A DNA stretch of 64,000 nt from DASZHJ01 sp035517495 (GCA_035517495.1 DATIYT010000104.1:62001-126000), one strand, 5' to 3'. Numbered from the stretch's first letter, positions 52,725 to 62,294 are shown. Notes: generated by a model from the letters alone, not told the origin. Numbers and translations are program-made.

Positions 52725-53903
52725 TTACTTTCCGGGATCTTTCACGTTCTCGATCTTGTCGAACTCCGCATTGACGAGCTTGCCGTCCACCCGCTCGACC
52801 TTGCGGATGTAAACGGTCTGAATCACGTCGCGGGTTTCAGGATCGATCACGATCGGACCGCGAGGGCTCTCGATCCTGAGGCCCTTGAAGGCCGCCATCA
52901 CCTTCTCCGGATCGCTGACGTCGCCCTTGAGTTTCTCGATGACGGCATAGATCGCGGCCATCCCGTCATAACCGCCGACCGCCAGGAAATCCGGACGAAG
53001 CGCGCCATACTCCTTGGTGAAAGCGGCGACGAATTGCCTGTTGAGTTGGGAATCGTGCGCATAGGAGTAGTGGTGCGAGGTGATGAGGCCCAACGCCGCG
53101 TCGCCCTCCTGTTCCAGCACCGCGTCTTCGGTCACGTCGCCGGTCGCGATGATCTTGATGGTGGAGGTGGTGAGACCGCGCTCCGCGAAAGTCTTCATGA
53201 GCTGCGTCGGCTGGTCATTCGAGGGCACGAACACGAATATCGCCTGGGGACTAAGGTCCTTCACCTTCTGGGCATAGGCGGAAAATTCCGGGCTGGTGAG
53301 CGGCATGCGAACACTGCCCACCACCGTGCCGCCATTCGCTTCAAACGCATTCTTGAAGGAGGTCTCGGCATCGATTCCGGGCCCGTAATCCGAAACCATG
53401 GTGTAGGCCTGCTTGACGCCGTTCTTCGTGGCCCAGACCGCCAACGGTGCCGTCACCTGCGGCACGGTGAAGGAGACACGCACGAAATACGGGGATTTGG
53501 CGGTGATGATCGAGGTCGCGGCGTTCATGATCACGGTCGGCTTCTTCGCCTGGGTGATCACGTCTGCAACGGCAAGCGCGTTCGGCGTGACCACGAAGCC
53601 CACGAGGAAATCGACGTTGTCGCGCACGATCAACTCTTGCGCGAGGCGCTTCGCTTCCTCCGGCTTTGGACCACCGGTGTCGCGCCGGATGATCTCGATC
53701 TTCTTGCCGGCGACCGTGTCGCCATGCTCCTTCATGTAGAGCTTGATGCCGTCGTCCATCTCGCGCGAGGCGTCGGCGAAGGCGCCGGAGAATTCCGCGA
53801 TGAAGCCGATCTTGATGGTGTCGGCCGCGTGGACCGACGGCGCCCATGCGGCCAGCGCCGCCAGCGCGAGACCGCCGAGCAGCCCGGATGCGATTCGATG
53901 CAT
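52725..53903 (-). CDS. ABC transporter substrate-binding protein LivK-like
   Basis: The 392-residue periplasmic protein has a Sec signal (HRIASGLLGGLALAALAAWA, cut near SVHAA) and the type I binding fold: IKIGFIAEFSGAFADASREM, NVDFLVGFVVTPNALAVADV, and AIFVFVPSNDQPTQLMKTF. ATG 53903 has GGGAGGA upstream. First gene of the liv operon. The ligand, possibly an aromatic acid or branched amino acid, is not clear. Confidence 0.92.
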   Translation of the reverse strand: MHRIASGLLGGLALAALAAWAPSVHAADTIKIGFIAEFSGAFADASREMDDGIKLYMKEHGDTVAGKKIEIIRRDTGGPKPEEAKRLAQELIVRDNVDFLVGFVVTPNALAVADVITQAKKPTVIMNAATSIITAKSPYFVRVSFTVPQVTAPLAVWATKNGVKQAYTMVSDYGPGIDAETSFKNAFEANGGTVVGSVRMPLTSPEFSAYAQKVKDLSPQAIFVFVPSNDQPTQLMKTFAERGLTTSTIKIIATGDVTEDAVLEQEGDAALGLITSHHYSYAHDSQLNRQFVAAFTKEYGALRPDFLAVGGYDGMAAIYAVIEKLKGDVSDPEKVMAAFKGLRIESPRGPIVIDPETRDVIQTVYIRKVERVDGKLVNAEFDKIENVKDPGK

Positions 53904-54043
53904 TCTATCCTCCCTGCAGCCCTGTTCTCCCGGCATTTGCGCCGGCCAGGCATCGCGCGCCGCAAGCCGCAGCGCGCAAGGACGGTAGGAGTGGCGGGAT
54001 CGTGGGTCAACCGGATTGTCCGGTCACCCACCAATTCTCGGTG

Positions 54044-54922
54044 CTACTCGGCGGGAAGCGAGCAAACGGCGTCCTCGTAGTTGCCCGCGCCCATCTCGCC
54101 GGAGGCGAAGATCCGGTGCGACGCGATCCACTCGAAGGACTCCCTGAAGACCTCTTTGGTGTAGGGCTCGAACACCAGCCGCTCGCCTGGACCCCAACGC
54201 CGCGTATCCACCATATCGATGAAACGCGGGGGAAATTCCTTTTTATAATAGTGCGTATAGCGGTCCGGGCGCAGATCGATATCGCGTTGCGCGCGCCGGA
54301 GCGCGCGGAAATAGCGCCGCACATCCTCCGGAACGGGCGTCCCCGTCAGCATCGCCGCGATCATGAAGGTGGTGTCGATGATTTTACGGAAGCCCAGTTG
54401 CTCCAGAAAATAGTAGGGCCCGCTGAACACCGCGACCGCCGGAACCTTGCGGTCGATCAATAGCTCCATGCGCTTGAACAGCAGGCCGTCGGCGAAGGAC
54501 AGCTTGATGCTTTCGAGCGGCATGTACTGCTCCAGCGCCTGGATCGAGGAGTAGTGGCTGCCGGACTGGAAGCCCACGGAGATCGGCACACCCGCAAGCT
54601 CGCCGGGATCGTGAATTGCCGACTCCGGCGGCACGAATATCCCGGAGGGCGCGACGGAATAAGCATCGGCGTAAAGCTTGCCGTGGCCGACCGACGACGC
54701 CACGTTCACGGTCCAGTGACAGGCACAGCTCACGTCGCTGCTGCGCCCGCGCTCGATGGTCTGATAGGCCCCGACCTTGTTGCCGAGGTCATGCCGCTTG
54801 CCGTCCTTGGAAACCAGTTCGTCGCGGAATTCGTAGTCGAGGCCTTCGGCGGCGAAATAACCCTTCTCCTCGGCAACCCATTCCTGCAGCCGCATGTGCG
54901 GCGCGATTACGAACCTGGCCAT
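54044..54922 (-). CDS. NMT1-like substrate-binding-fold protein without signal peptide
   Basis: The 292-residue protein resembles NMT1/SsuA-type binding proteins (RLQEWVAEEKGYFAAEGLDY, DVSCACHWTVNVASSVGHGK, KVPAVAVFSGPYYFLEQLGF), but lacks a signal peptide: it starts MARFVIAPHMRLQEW. It may therefore be cytoplasmic, perhaps an enzyme, as in THI5 or dihydroxyphthalate-decarboxylase-type relatives. It precedes livK by 140 bp in the same orientation. Confidence 0.7.
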   Translation of the reverse strand: MARFVIAPHMRLQEWVAEEKGYFAAEGLDYEFRDELVSKDGKRHDLGNKVGAYQTIERGRSSDVSCACHWTVNVASSVGHGKLYADAYSVAPSGIFVPPESAIHDPGELAGVPISVGFQSGSHYSSIQALEQYMPLESIKLSFADGLLFKRMELLIDRKVPAVAVFSGPYYFLEQLGFRKIIDTTFMIAAMLTGTPVPEDVRRYFRALRRAQRDIDLRPDRYTHYYKKEFPPRFIDMVDTRRWGPGERLVFEPYTKEVFRESFEWIASHRIFASGEMGAGNYEDAVCSLPAE

Positions 54923-54950
54923 GACGCTTCCTCCGAAACCAGTTTAGTTG

Positions 54951-56030
54951 CTACCCGACCGACCGTCCGGAATCCGGCGGCTCCGGGGCCTCGGCAATCC
55001 ACTCCCCTAACAGCGTGTAAGCAACTGCGAGAACCGTCGGTCCAATGAAGATGCCGACCAACCCAAACGCGATCAAGCCCCCGACGACGCCCACGAGGAT
55101 CAGCAGGAATGGAAGGTCCACGCCCTTCCGAATCAGTATCGGACGCAGGACGTTGTCGAGGGTCATCGCGACGACGCTGAAAACCAGAAGGACGGTGGCC
55201 AGCAGCGGATCGCTGGTCGCGTACATCCAGATCACCGCGGGAACGAGGACGAGCCCGGGCCCGATCTGCGCGATGCAGAGCAAGAAGACGAGGGCGCTCA
55301 GGATGGGCGCGAACGGAATGTTCGCGATGAACATGCCGGCGGCCGCCACTGCGGTCTGAACGAGCGCCGTTACGACCACGCCCAGCGCCACGCCGCGGAT
55401 AGCGTGCGCCGCCAGCTCTACCGTCTGCTCTCCCCGAACCCCTGCGAGGCGGCGGCCGAAGCGAAGTACCGCCGCCGCACCGGCCTCGCCGCGCGCATAC
55501 ATGACGGCCGAAAAGATAACGGTGAGCAAAAATTGCATCAGCACCAAGCCGAGACTGCCGATCGCGCCGAGGAACCAGCGCGTCGCCGATCCGGCGTAGG
55601 GCTGCGCCATTTGCAGCAGCTCGTGCACGCCGGCATCGACAATTTTCTGCCAAAAGCTGACCGCGGGAGCGCCGAGTAGCGGAATCTCGCCGAGCCAAGC
55701 CGGAGGCGGCGGAATTTCCATCGTCGAGATCGACTCGGCCCAACCGACGATCCGCGGAGAATTCCGGACGATCATGCCGACGGCGGCCCAGAACGGCACC
55801 ACGAAGATCAGCAGGATCGCCACGGTCATGACCAATACGGCAAGGGAACGCCGGTTCCAAAGCCATTGCTCCACGTGGCGCATGAGCGGCCAAGTCGCGA
55901 CCACGATCATGGTGGCCCAGATCACCGCGGGCAAAAACGGACTCAAGATCAGCAGCGACGAGCCGATCAGCGCGACAATGGCGATGATCGCGAGCGTCAC
56001 TCGTGCAAGGTCGCCCCTGCGATCGCTCAT
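54951..56030 (-). CDS. AI-2E family transporter
   Basis: The 359-residue membrane protein has about eight helices and the family pattern LSPFLPAVIWATMIVVATWP and PILIRKGVDLPFLLILVGVV. FGLVGIFIGPTVLAVAYTLL marks the end. The family includes TqsA and Na/H antiporters, so substrate is unclear. It is 28 bp upstream of the NMT1-like gene in the same orientation. Confidence 0.88.
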   Translation of the reverse strand: MSDRRGDLARVTLAIIAIVALIGSSLLILSPFLPAVIWATMIVVATWPLMRHVEQWLWNRRSLAVLVMTVAILLIFVVPFWAAVGMIVRNSPRIVGWAESISTMEIPPPPAWLGEIPLLGAPAVSFWQKIVDAGVHELLQMAQPYAGSATRWFLGAIGSLGLVLMQFLLTVIFSAVMYARGEAGAAAVLRFGRRLAGVRGEQTVELAAHAIRGVALGVVVTALVQTAVAAAGMFIANIPFAPILSALVFLLCIAQIGPGLVLVPAVIWMYATSDPLLATVLLVFSVVAMTLDNVLRPILIRKGVDLPFLLILVGVVGGLIAFGLVGIFIGPTVLAVAYTLLGEWIAEAPEPPDSGRSVG

Positions 56031-56146
56031 TCAACGGGGTCCTCGGTTTTCCCACGCGCAATTAAATCGGGTATCGGGCAGGCTATACGAAGTCTTGCGC
56101 CGCACCAAGGGCGGGCTTCATTATTTCGACATTTGCAGGAGTGTCC

Positions 56147-56992
56147 ATGACAGCGACTCTATCCCGGCTCGGTATCGACCACGGCGTAATCCTGGTCCGC
56201 GATCTCGACCGCGCGGCGGCGCAATTTGCGCGTCTCGGATTCGCGCTCACGCCACGCGGGCATCACACGGGCCTCGGCTCCTCCAACAACTGCGCGATGT
56301 TCGGCAATCGCGACTACCTTGAGCTCCTGGGCCTGGCGCCGGAACGGGGCCGGCGACCCTTCTACGAAGAATTCCTCAGCAAACGCGAAGGAATCGTCGG
56401 CCTTGCTTTCCGAACCGCCGACGCGCGCTCGACGCGGGAGCGCCTTGCCGCCTCCGGATTTGCGCCGCCTCCGCCTCTCGCCTTCGGACGGCCGGTTCAA
56501 ATCGACGGCACGACGCGCGATGCACGCTTCGTCACCACCGAGGCCGATACGAAGGCGACCAACGGCGCCCGGTTGTTCTTCTGTCAACACGAGACGCCCG
56601 AGCTGGTTTGGCTCCCCTCCGCGCTCGGCCACCCGAATGGCGTCACCGGTATCCTCGCACTCATGGTGTTCGACGAAGACGGAAAACTCGCGAACACCTG
56701 CGCGCGGCTGCTCGACATCCCGCTCGACCGGGAAGGCGGAATGCAGATTCTTCGGGCCGGGGATCATCGCCTCGAGTTCCTGACACCGGCGCTCGCGGCC
56801 GAGCGCTATCCCGGTGAACCCCTGCTCAAGGCAGCCCGTCCGGCTCTTGCCGGCCTGCGGTTGAAGACGCGCGACCTTGGTGCCCTCGAGCGCCTCCTGC
56901 GATCGGGCGGGATTGCGCCGCGCCGCACGGCGGATTGCGTCACGGTCTCCTCCGCCGACGCACTCGGCGCAATTCTGGAATTCGCGGCATGA
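56147..56992 (+). CDS. VOC family protein
   Basis: The 281-residue protein begins GIDHGVILVRDLDRAAAQFA, typical of glyoxalase_3-like VOC proteins, and carries repeated beta-alpha-beta-beta-beta modules (GITGILALMVFDEDGKLANT-like region, ADHRLEFLTP). ATG 56147 follows AGGAG; GTG 56141 is discarded. It overlaps the thioesterase gene by 4 nt. The reaction is unknown. Confidence 0.82.
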   Translation: MTATLSRLGIDHGVILVRDLDRAAAQFARLGFALTPRGHHTGLGSSNNCAMFGNRDYLELLGLAPERGRRPFYEEFLSKREGIVGLAFRTADARSTRERLAASGFAPPPPLAFGRPVQIDGTTRDARFVTTEADTKATNGARLFFCQHETPELVWLPSALGHPNGVTGILALMVFDEDGKLANTCARLLDIPLDREGGMQILRAGDHRLEFLTPALAAERYPGEPLLKAARPALAGLRLKTRDLGALERLLRSGGIAPRRTADCVTVSSADALGAILEFAA

Positions 56993-57852
56993 GCCGCGGC
57001 ATCGAAACGCATCGCAGCATGGTGAAGGCCTGGGAATGCGATGTTTTCGGGCATTTCACCGTCGCCTGCTACTTCGATCGCTTCGCCGACGCCTCCGAGA
57101 CCTTGCGCGAGGCGTTGGCGCGCGAACGCGGCCTTGCCGTCCCCGAGAGCTGGATCACGCTCGACTATCACGCTCGCTTCACCGCCGAATTGCGCGGCGG
57201 CGATATTCTGCACGTCGAAAGCGGCGTGCTGGAGGCGGCATCGAATTCGCTGCGCTTCGGCCACCGCTTGTTCAACTCCGCAACCGGCGCGCTCTGCACC
57301 ACCGTCGAGCAATGTCTGGCCTTGCCGTCTTCGGTGCGGCCGCTGAGCGAGGCAGAACAGGAGCGTCTCCTCGATCGCGACTGGTCCTGGGAAAACGCCA
57401 AGGACGAGCCCGGATTTGCCGATGACGCCGCCGATGGATTCATCGTCAGCGGACGGGACCGGGTACGCGCCGGCGAGATCGACGCGAACGGCGCATTGGC
57501 GCTTGCAAGCTACGTCCATCGCAGCTCGTTTGGCTGCATGCAGCTCCTCACCGCCATGGGCTTGACGCCCGACTATCTGCGTGCGGGACGGCGCGGCTTT
57601 TCAACCTTCGAGGTCAAGCTCAGGCTCGAACCGCCCGCGCCGAAGGCGGGTGACGCGCTGCGCCTCGAAAGCGGTCTCATGCAGCTCGGCAGCTCCTCGA
57701 TCCGCATGCTGCATCGCCTGATCGATGCGCGCACCGGCCGGCGTGTCGCGACGCTCCGGCAATCGGGCGTGCATTTCGATCTCGATGCTCGCCGCTCGAC
57801 GCCGATCCCGCCGGAATTGCGCGACAAAGCAGCCGCTCGGTTGTTGCGCTGA
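56989..57852 (+). CDS. Double-hotdog acyl-CoA thioesterase-like protein
   Basis: The 287-residue protein has two hotdog modules: MVKAWECDVFGHFTVACYFD...SWITLDYHARFTAELRGGDI and VRAGEIDANGALALASYVHR...FEVKLRLEPPAPKAGD. This matches thioesterases of the 4HBT type duplicated in one chain. ATG 56989 overlaps the VOC stop by 4 nt. The substrate is unknown, perhaps an aromatic or branched acyl-CoA. Confidence 0.8.
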   Translation: MSRGIETHRSMVKAWECDVFGHFTVACYFDRFADASETLREALARERGLAVPESWITLDYHARFTAELRGGDILHVESGVLEAASNSLRFGHRLFNSATGALCTTVEQCLALPSSVRPLSEAEQERLLDRDWSWENAKDEPGFADDAADGFIVSGRDRVRAGEIDANGALALASYVHRSSFGCMQLLTAMGLTPDYLRAGRRGFSTFEVKLRLEPPAPKAGDALRLESGLMQLGSSSIRMLHRLIDARTGRRVATLRQSGVHFDLDARRSTPIPPELRDKAAARLLR

Positions 57853-57871
57853 CAAAAAAAGAGGTGCCGTT

Positions 57872-59047
57872 ATGGATTTGGGCCTGGAGCTTGAAACGAC
57901 GCTGCCGCAGGACGGAACCGCCGGCACCTTGATCGCGCGGGTGTGGGTCCCAGGCGCGGAGGCAGGCCCGGTCGTGGCGCTCCTGCGCGGCGAGAGCGTT
58001 CACGCCTTGGCGGTGCCGACCTCTGCCGAACTGATGGAAGCGAACGATCCGGCGGCAATGGCGAAGGCGCGGGTGCGCGAGCCCCTCGGCTCGATCCGCG
58101 AGATTCTCAAAAATAGCGCCCTAGGCCCGCGCGATCCCCGGTTACCCCATTTCCTCGCGCCGATCGACCTGCAAGCAATCAAGGCTGCGGGCGTCACCTT
58201 CATGCGCAGTCTGCTGGAACGGGTGATCGAGGAGCAGGCAAAGGGCGACCCGAGCGCCGCCGAACGCGTGCGGCAGACACTCGCGCGCGAGATAGGCGCC
58301 GATCTCGCGAGCATCCGCCCAGGCTCCGAGGCCGCGGCACGCCTGAAGCAGGCGCTGATCTCGCGTGGCCTCTGGTCGCAATACCTGGAGGTCGGGATCG
58401 GACCCGACGCGGAAATATTCACCAAGGCGCAGCCACTCTCGGCCGTCGGCACGGGCGCCGAAATCGGGCTCCATCCCGCATCGATCTGGAACAACCCGGA
58501 GCCCGAGGTGGTGTTGGTGGTGAACAGCCGCGGCGCTATCGTCGGCGCGACGCTCGGCAACGACGTGAACCTCCGCGACTTCGAGGGACGCAGCGCGCTC
58601 CTGCTCGGAAAGTCGAAGGACAACAACGGCTCGGCCGCGCTCGGCCCGTTCATCCGCCTGTTCGACGCGACATTCTCTCTCGACGACGTGCGTCGCACCA
58701 CCGTCAGCCTCACGGTCGAGGGCGACGACGGCTTCGTGTTGAAGGGTGCAAGCTCGATGAGCGAGATCAGCCGCGATCCTGCCGAGCTCGTGGCGCAGAT
58801 GATCGGCACGGCGCACCAGTATCCCGACGGAGCGGCACTCTACTGCGGCACCATGTTCGCGCCCACGGAGGATCGCGGCGCCAAGGGCGAGGGTTTCACC
58901 CACAAGATCGGCGATCGCGTGACGATCGCGGCACCGAAGCTGGGCGCTCTCATCAATCGCGTCAACCGCAGTGACCGAATCCCGCCTTGGCGCTTCGGCG
59001 GCGCGGCCTTGATGCGCAGCCTCGCGCGCCGCGGCATGCTCTCGTAG
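57872..59047 (+). CDS. Fumarylacetoacetate hydrolase family protein
   Basis: The 391-residue protein has the FAH core WNNPEPEVVLVVNSRGAIVG and GNDVNLRDFEGRSALLLGKS, with the metal-binding Glu/Glu/Asp. The size and N-domain suggest the 2-keto-3-deoxy-sugar-acid dehydratase group rather than true FAH. An AAAAAAGAGG site precedes ATG 57872, 19 nt after the thioesterase. It is likely the third gene of one unit. Confidence 0.87.
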   Translation: MDLGLELETTLPQDGTAGTLIARVWVPGAEAGPVVALLRGESVHALAVPTSAELMEANDPAAMAKARVREPLGSIREILKNSALGPRDPRLPHFLAPIDLQAIKAAGVTFMRSLLERVIEEQAKGDPSAAERVRQTLAREIGADLASIRPGSEAAARLKQALISRGLWSQYLEVGIGPDAEIFTKAQPLSAVGTGAEIGLHPASIWNNPEPEVVLVVNSRGAIVGATLGNDVNLRDFEGRSALLLGKSKDNNGSAALGPFIRLFDATFSLDDVRRTTVSLTVEGDDGFVLKGASSMSEISRDPAELVAQMIGTAHQYPDGAALYCGTMFAPTEDRGAKGEGFTHKIGDRVTIAAPKLGALINRVNRSDRIPPWRFGGAALMRSLARRGMLS

Positions 59048-59056
59048 TCAACCTGC

Positions 59057-59776
59057 TTACGGCGCGCCCTCGAGGTGGTAGCGCCGGTCCATGTAGCGGA
59101 GCCGGCGCGACAAGACGCGCATCACCGTGATCGCGAAGTTGGGCCTGCGTTCCACCAATTGCGCGAAGCGCGCCTCGTCGATCTCGATCAACTCCGCCGG
59201 TTGAAGCGCGTAGATCGTAGCGCTGCGCGGCATGTGCTTTTCCACCAGGCCCATTTCGCCGACGATGCCGCCCGCCGCCACATCCTCGTAGACGACGCTC
59301 CCGCTGCGAATGCGCAGCACGCCGCTGCGGACCACGTACATGGTCGAGCCGAGATCGCCTTCCTTGAACAGGATTTCGCCGGGCTGCAGCACGTTCGTCA
59401 CGGGCTCGTTGAGCAACTGCTCGAGCAACTCGGCGTTGCCGTGCCGATGCACCGCCACGCCCTCGGGCAAGACGGCTTTCGGCTTTTCCGGCGGTTCCGG
59501 AGGTCCGCTATCGCCACTCTCCCCTATTTCCGATGGCTCTTCGGCAAGCGTACGCTCGGCAGGATCAGGTTTTACGGGCGCAGCCATCGCGACACCACCG
59601 AACGATGCTGGAAGAACCGACCGCATCAACGGCGCGAGGATCGCGACGAGACGAGCAGAGAGATTGCGCCAAAGCCCACCGACTCCAGCCGACCGATCGC
59701 CGACCGGATATTGGGCGCCGAAGCCAGAGGCTCGGCTCAGCGGCGCAGCATCGCCATATTCCGCTTCGCTCGCCAT
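59057..59776 (-). CDS. Cyclic-nucleotide-binding domain protein without HTH
   Basis: The 239-residue protein has an N-terminal Pro/Glu-rich half and a CNB domain at about 125-230: VLQPGEILFKEGDLGSTMYV, GGIVGEMGLVEKHMPRSATI (Glu and Arg that hold the cyclic phosphate), and LSRRLRYMD. No DNA-binding helix is present, so it should act by a partner or be a sensor for an effector such as cAMP. It converges with the FAH gene (9 bp). Confidence 0.85.
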   Translation of the reverse strand: MASEAEYGDAAPLSRASGFGAQYPVGDRSAGVGGLWRNLSARLVAILAPLMRSVLPASFGGVAMAAPVKPDPAERTLAEEPSEIGESGDSGPPEPPEKPKAVLPEGVAVHRHGNAELLEQLLNEPVTNVLQPGEILFKEGDLGSTMYVVRSGVLRIRSGSVVYEDVAAGGIVGEMGLVEKHMPRSATIYALQPAELIEIDEARFAQLVERRPNFAITVMRVLSRRLRYMDRRYHLEGAP

Positions 59777-60099
59777 GTTCTAACCCTCAGCGCGAAGGCC
59801 ATTCAGGTCAAGCCGGAAAGCCCGGCTTATCAGTAAAATCCTCTTTGGTTGTCGATGAGGGCAACGAAAAAACCATTAACCGAGCCTCTCGGCGATGAGT
59901 CTAATATGTGAGCGGCGCTTCGTTGCGAAGGCGATACGCCGCGAGAGGATATGCATGAGCGCGCGCAACGATCGGGCCGTGACGAAGCCGTCGAGTCGCA
60001 AGTCTTACGGACGCTACTCTCCTGAGCGAAGTGCGGCCGCTGCTTATGTCATTTTTCGGCACGCCGCCCCGCGAACGGAACAGGCCGCATTGGAAAGAA
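59777..60099. other. Gene-free region left of tRNA-Val
   Basis: No real gene is seen. An 84-codon plus-strand frame (59895-60149) ends as an antisense reading of the tRNA and is rejected. There is an AT-rich patch at 59860-59910 with no consensus promoter. Confidence 0.45.
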
Positions 60100-60174
60100 T
60101 GGTGGGCGCGACTGGGATTGAACCAGTGACCCCTACGATGTCAACGTAGTGCTCTCCCGCTGAGCTACGCGCCC
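60100..60174 (-). tRNA. tRNA-Val (GAC)
   Basis: The minus strand reads GGGCGCGTAGCTCAGCGGGA for the acceptor and D arm. The anticodon arm is CTACG-TTGACAT-CGTAG, with anticodon GAC, and TTCAATCC forms the T loop. The acceptor stem pairs 60168-60174 with 60104-60110, and CCA is encoded at 60100-60102. It is 75 nt, in the normal size range. Confidence 0.97.
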
Positions 60175-60261
60175 ACAATGGCGGCGCCCATGCGGGCGGG
60201 CGGCGCCGAGAAAACGGGCATGTAGCTCAAATTGACGGCCGAGGCAAGCCGACCGCCTAGC

Positions 60262-60621
60262 TCATGCCTCAAGGATACGCTCCACTTCGCCCACGAGGTC
60301 GCGGAGGTGAAAGGGCTTCGCCACCACCGTCGCCGCCGGGCGACTCACGTCGCGATGACGCATGGCGACCGCGGCGAAACCGGTGATGAACATGACCCGC
60401 AAGTTCGGCCAGCGAGCACTCGCGCGTCGCGCGAGTTCGATGCCGTCGAGCCCCGGCATCACCACATCGGCAACCAGGAGATCGACCGGCGCATCAAGCA
60501 AGAGCGCAAAGGCAGCTTCGCCGTCCCCGGCGGAAAGCACGGTGTGCCCGGCCCGGCTCAACCCACGAACCAGAAAGCGCCGAAGATTGTCGTCATCTTC
60601 GGCCAGCAGAATGCGCGCCAT
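60262..60621 (-). CDS. cpdR: Single-domain response regulator CpdR
   Basis: The 119-residue receiver has the acidic pocket EDDDNLRRF, phosphorylation Asp in LLVADVVMPGLDGIELARR, and FITGFAAVAM...AKPFHLRDLVGEVERIL, the CpdR ending. In Caulobacter CpdR is phosphorylated through CckA-ChpT and primes ClpXP proteolysis when unphosphorylated. The gene pairs with divergent N-formylglutamate amidohydrolase, as in many alphaproteobacteria. Confidence 0.93.
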   Translation of the reverse strand: MARILLAEDDDNLRRFLVRGLSRAGHTVLSAGDGEAAFALLLDAPVDLLVADVVMPGLDGIELARRASARWPNLRVMFITGFAAVAMRHRDVSRPAATVVAKPFHLRDLVGEVERILEA

Positions 60622-60763
60622 GGTACCCCGTGAGCGGAAACGAGCGGGATGCTTACACCGCGACCCGCCAATAGAGTATTAAAGCGAAAAATCGGGCAAA
60701 AAAGGGCACGACTCCAACTCGCCGCGTGACAGGCTGGCGTCGATCCCTTTAAATTCAACTGTC

Positions 60764-61654
60764 ATGGAAGGGTCGATCGCGTCCAGTGCGGCGGTGCGTC
60801 CGCCGGTCGAGGTGGCGGAACCGGCAGAGCCTCAGGGGGCTCTGGTCTGCGCCTCACCGCACAGCGGCACCGATTATCCAGCCTCGTTCCTTGCGGAATC
60901 GCGTCTCGATCCGCTCACGCTGCGTCGATCGGAAGACAGCTTCGTCGATGAGATTTTCGGCGGCGCCGCGGCAGTCGGCGCGCCGCTTCTCAAGGCTCGC
61001 TTTCCCCGCGCTTACCTGGACCCCAATCGAGAGCCCTTCGAGCTCGATCCCCAGATGTTCGAAGACGCGCTCCCGAACTACGTCAACAGCCGGTCGCCGC
61101 GCGTGCAAGTTGGACTCGGCACGATCGCGCGCGTGGTCGCAACGGGCGAGGAAATCTACGCGCGCAAGCTCCGCTTCGCGGAGGCCGCGACGCGCATCGA
61201 GCGGCTTTACCGCCCCTATCACAAAGTACTGCGCCAGCTTCTCGCGGCGACGATCGAGCGCATGGGCTATTATCTGCTGATCGATTGCCACTCGATGCCT
61301 TCTTCGGCAGGTCCCGCCGAGCGCGACTTCCGCCGCCAGGGAGTCGACGTCGTGCTCGGGGATTGTCACGGAACCTCGTGCCATCCGCTCGTGGTGGAGA
61401 CCGCGCAACGCATCCTCGGCGCCAAGGGCTATCGCGTGGCGCGCAACACGCCTTATGCCGGCGGTTTCACCACCGCTCACTATGGCGCGCCCAATAGCGG
61501 CGGCCACGCTCTGCAGATCGAGATCAACCGAGCGCTCTACATGGATGAGCGGGCAATCGATCGCAAACCGTTCCTTCGCCAGCTCACGCAAGATATGCAC
61601 GATTTGCTCGCGGCGCTGAGCGGATTGAGCCTGCCCCACCTTAAGGCGGCATGA
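60764..61654 (+). CDS. N-formylglutamate amidohydrolase
   Basis: The 296-residue enzyme hydrolyses N-formylglutamate or related amides. CASPHSGTDYPASFLAESRL, RAYLDPNREPFELDP and LLIDCHSMPS, then QIEINRALYMDE are family marks with zinc-binding His and Glu. No hut genes are nearby, so histidine breakdown is not implied. It overlaps the acetyltransferase by 4 nt (ATGA). Confidence 0.9.
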   Translation: MEGSIASSAAVRPPVEVAEPAEPQGALVCASPHSGTDYPASFLAESRLDPLTLRRSEDSFVDEIFGGAAAVGAPLLKARFPRAYLDPNREPFELDPQMFEDALPNYVNSRSPRVQVGLGTIARVVATGEEIYARKLRFAEAATRIERLYRPYHKVLRQLLAATIERMGYYLLIDCHSMPSSAGPAERDFRRQGVDVVLGDCHGTSCHPLVVETAQRILGAKGYRVARNTPYAGGFTTAHYGAPNSGGHALQIEINRALYMDERAIDRKPFLRQLTQDMHDLLAALSGLSLPHLKAA

Positions 61655-62229
61655 GGGATCAAGAAGCTGTATCGATCACGGTGCGCGACAGCCGCGATGA
61701 CGATCTACCGACAATCGCGGAAATTTACGCCCATCACGTAACACACGGCTTCGGTTCCTTCGAGGAGACGCCTCCAAGCACTGAAGAGCTGCGGCGCCGA
61801 CGGACGGAAATCTGCGCCAAGGGCCTCCCTTATCTCGTGGCGTCGGAGGGCTCGGTTGGTCCGATCCTCGGCTATGCCTACGCCTCGCCGTACCGCACGC
61901 GCTCAGCCTATCGTTTCAGCATCGAGGATTCGATCTATGTCGCACCCGGCGCGGCCCGTCGCGGCATCGGGCGAATACTGCTGACGGCACTGATCGAGCG
62001 CGCAACAGCGCTCGGATATCGGCAGATGGTGGCCGTGATCGGAGACAGCGGGAATCTGGGTTCGATCGGGCTTCACCGCGCGCTCGGCTTCGCGCAGGTG
62101 GGAAAGCTTCCCTCGATCGGCTTCAAGATGGGCCGTTGGATCGACGGCATCCTGATGCAACGGGCACTGGGCCAAGGCGACTCGACGTCGCCGGTTGAGC
62201 GCCAGCACCATATCCACGCCCAACCTTGA
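61651..62229 (+). CDS. GNAT acetyltransferase (phosphinothricin/methionine-sulfoximine-type)
   Basis: The 192-residue protein has the Pat/Bar-like blocks TIAEIYAHHVTHGFGSFEET, VGPILGYAYASPYRTRSAYR and SIYVAPGAARRGIGRILLTA (acetyl-CoA loop RRGIGR). These acetylate phosphinothricin or methionine sulfoximine/sulfone. It is coupled to the N-formylglutamate amidohydrolase. Confidence 0.88.
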   Translation: MRDQEAVSITVRDSRDDDLPTIAEIYAHHVTHGFGSFEETPPSTEELRRRRTEICAKGLPYLVASEGSVGPILGYAYASPYRTRSAYRFSIEDSIYVAPGAARRGIGRILLTALIERATALGYRQMVAVIGDSGNLGSIGLHRALGFAQVGKLPSIGFKMGRWIDGILMQRALGQGDSTSPVERQHHIHAQP

Positions 62230-62294
62230 AATGGCGGCGTTAGCGCCAAAGTAACCACCCAGGCGCGACGATACCGGCGCCGAGGAACGAAGCC

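Noticed and set aside
59895..60149. 84-codon plus-strand ORF ending in VGATGIEPVTPTMST
   Set aside because: The ending is the well-known antisense translation of a tRNA, here tRNA-Val at 60100-60174; the rest has no family or start signal.
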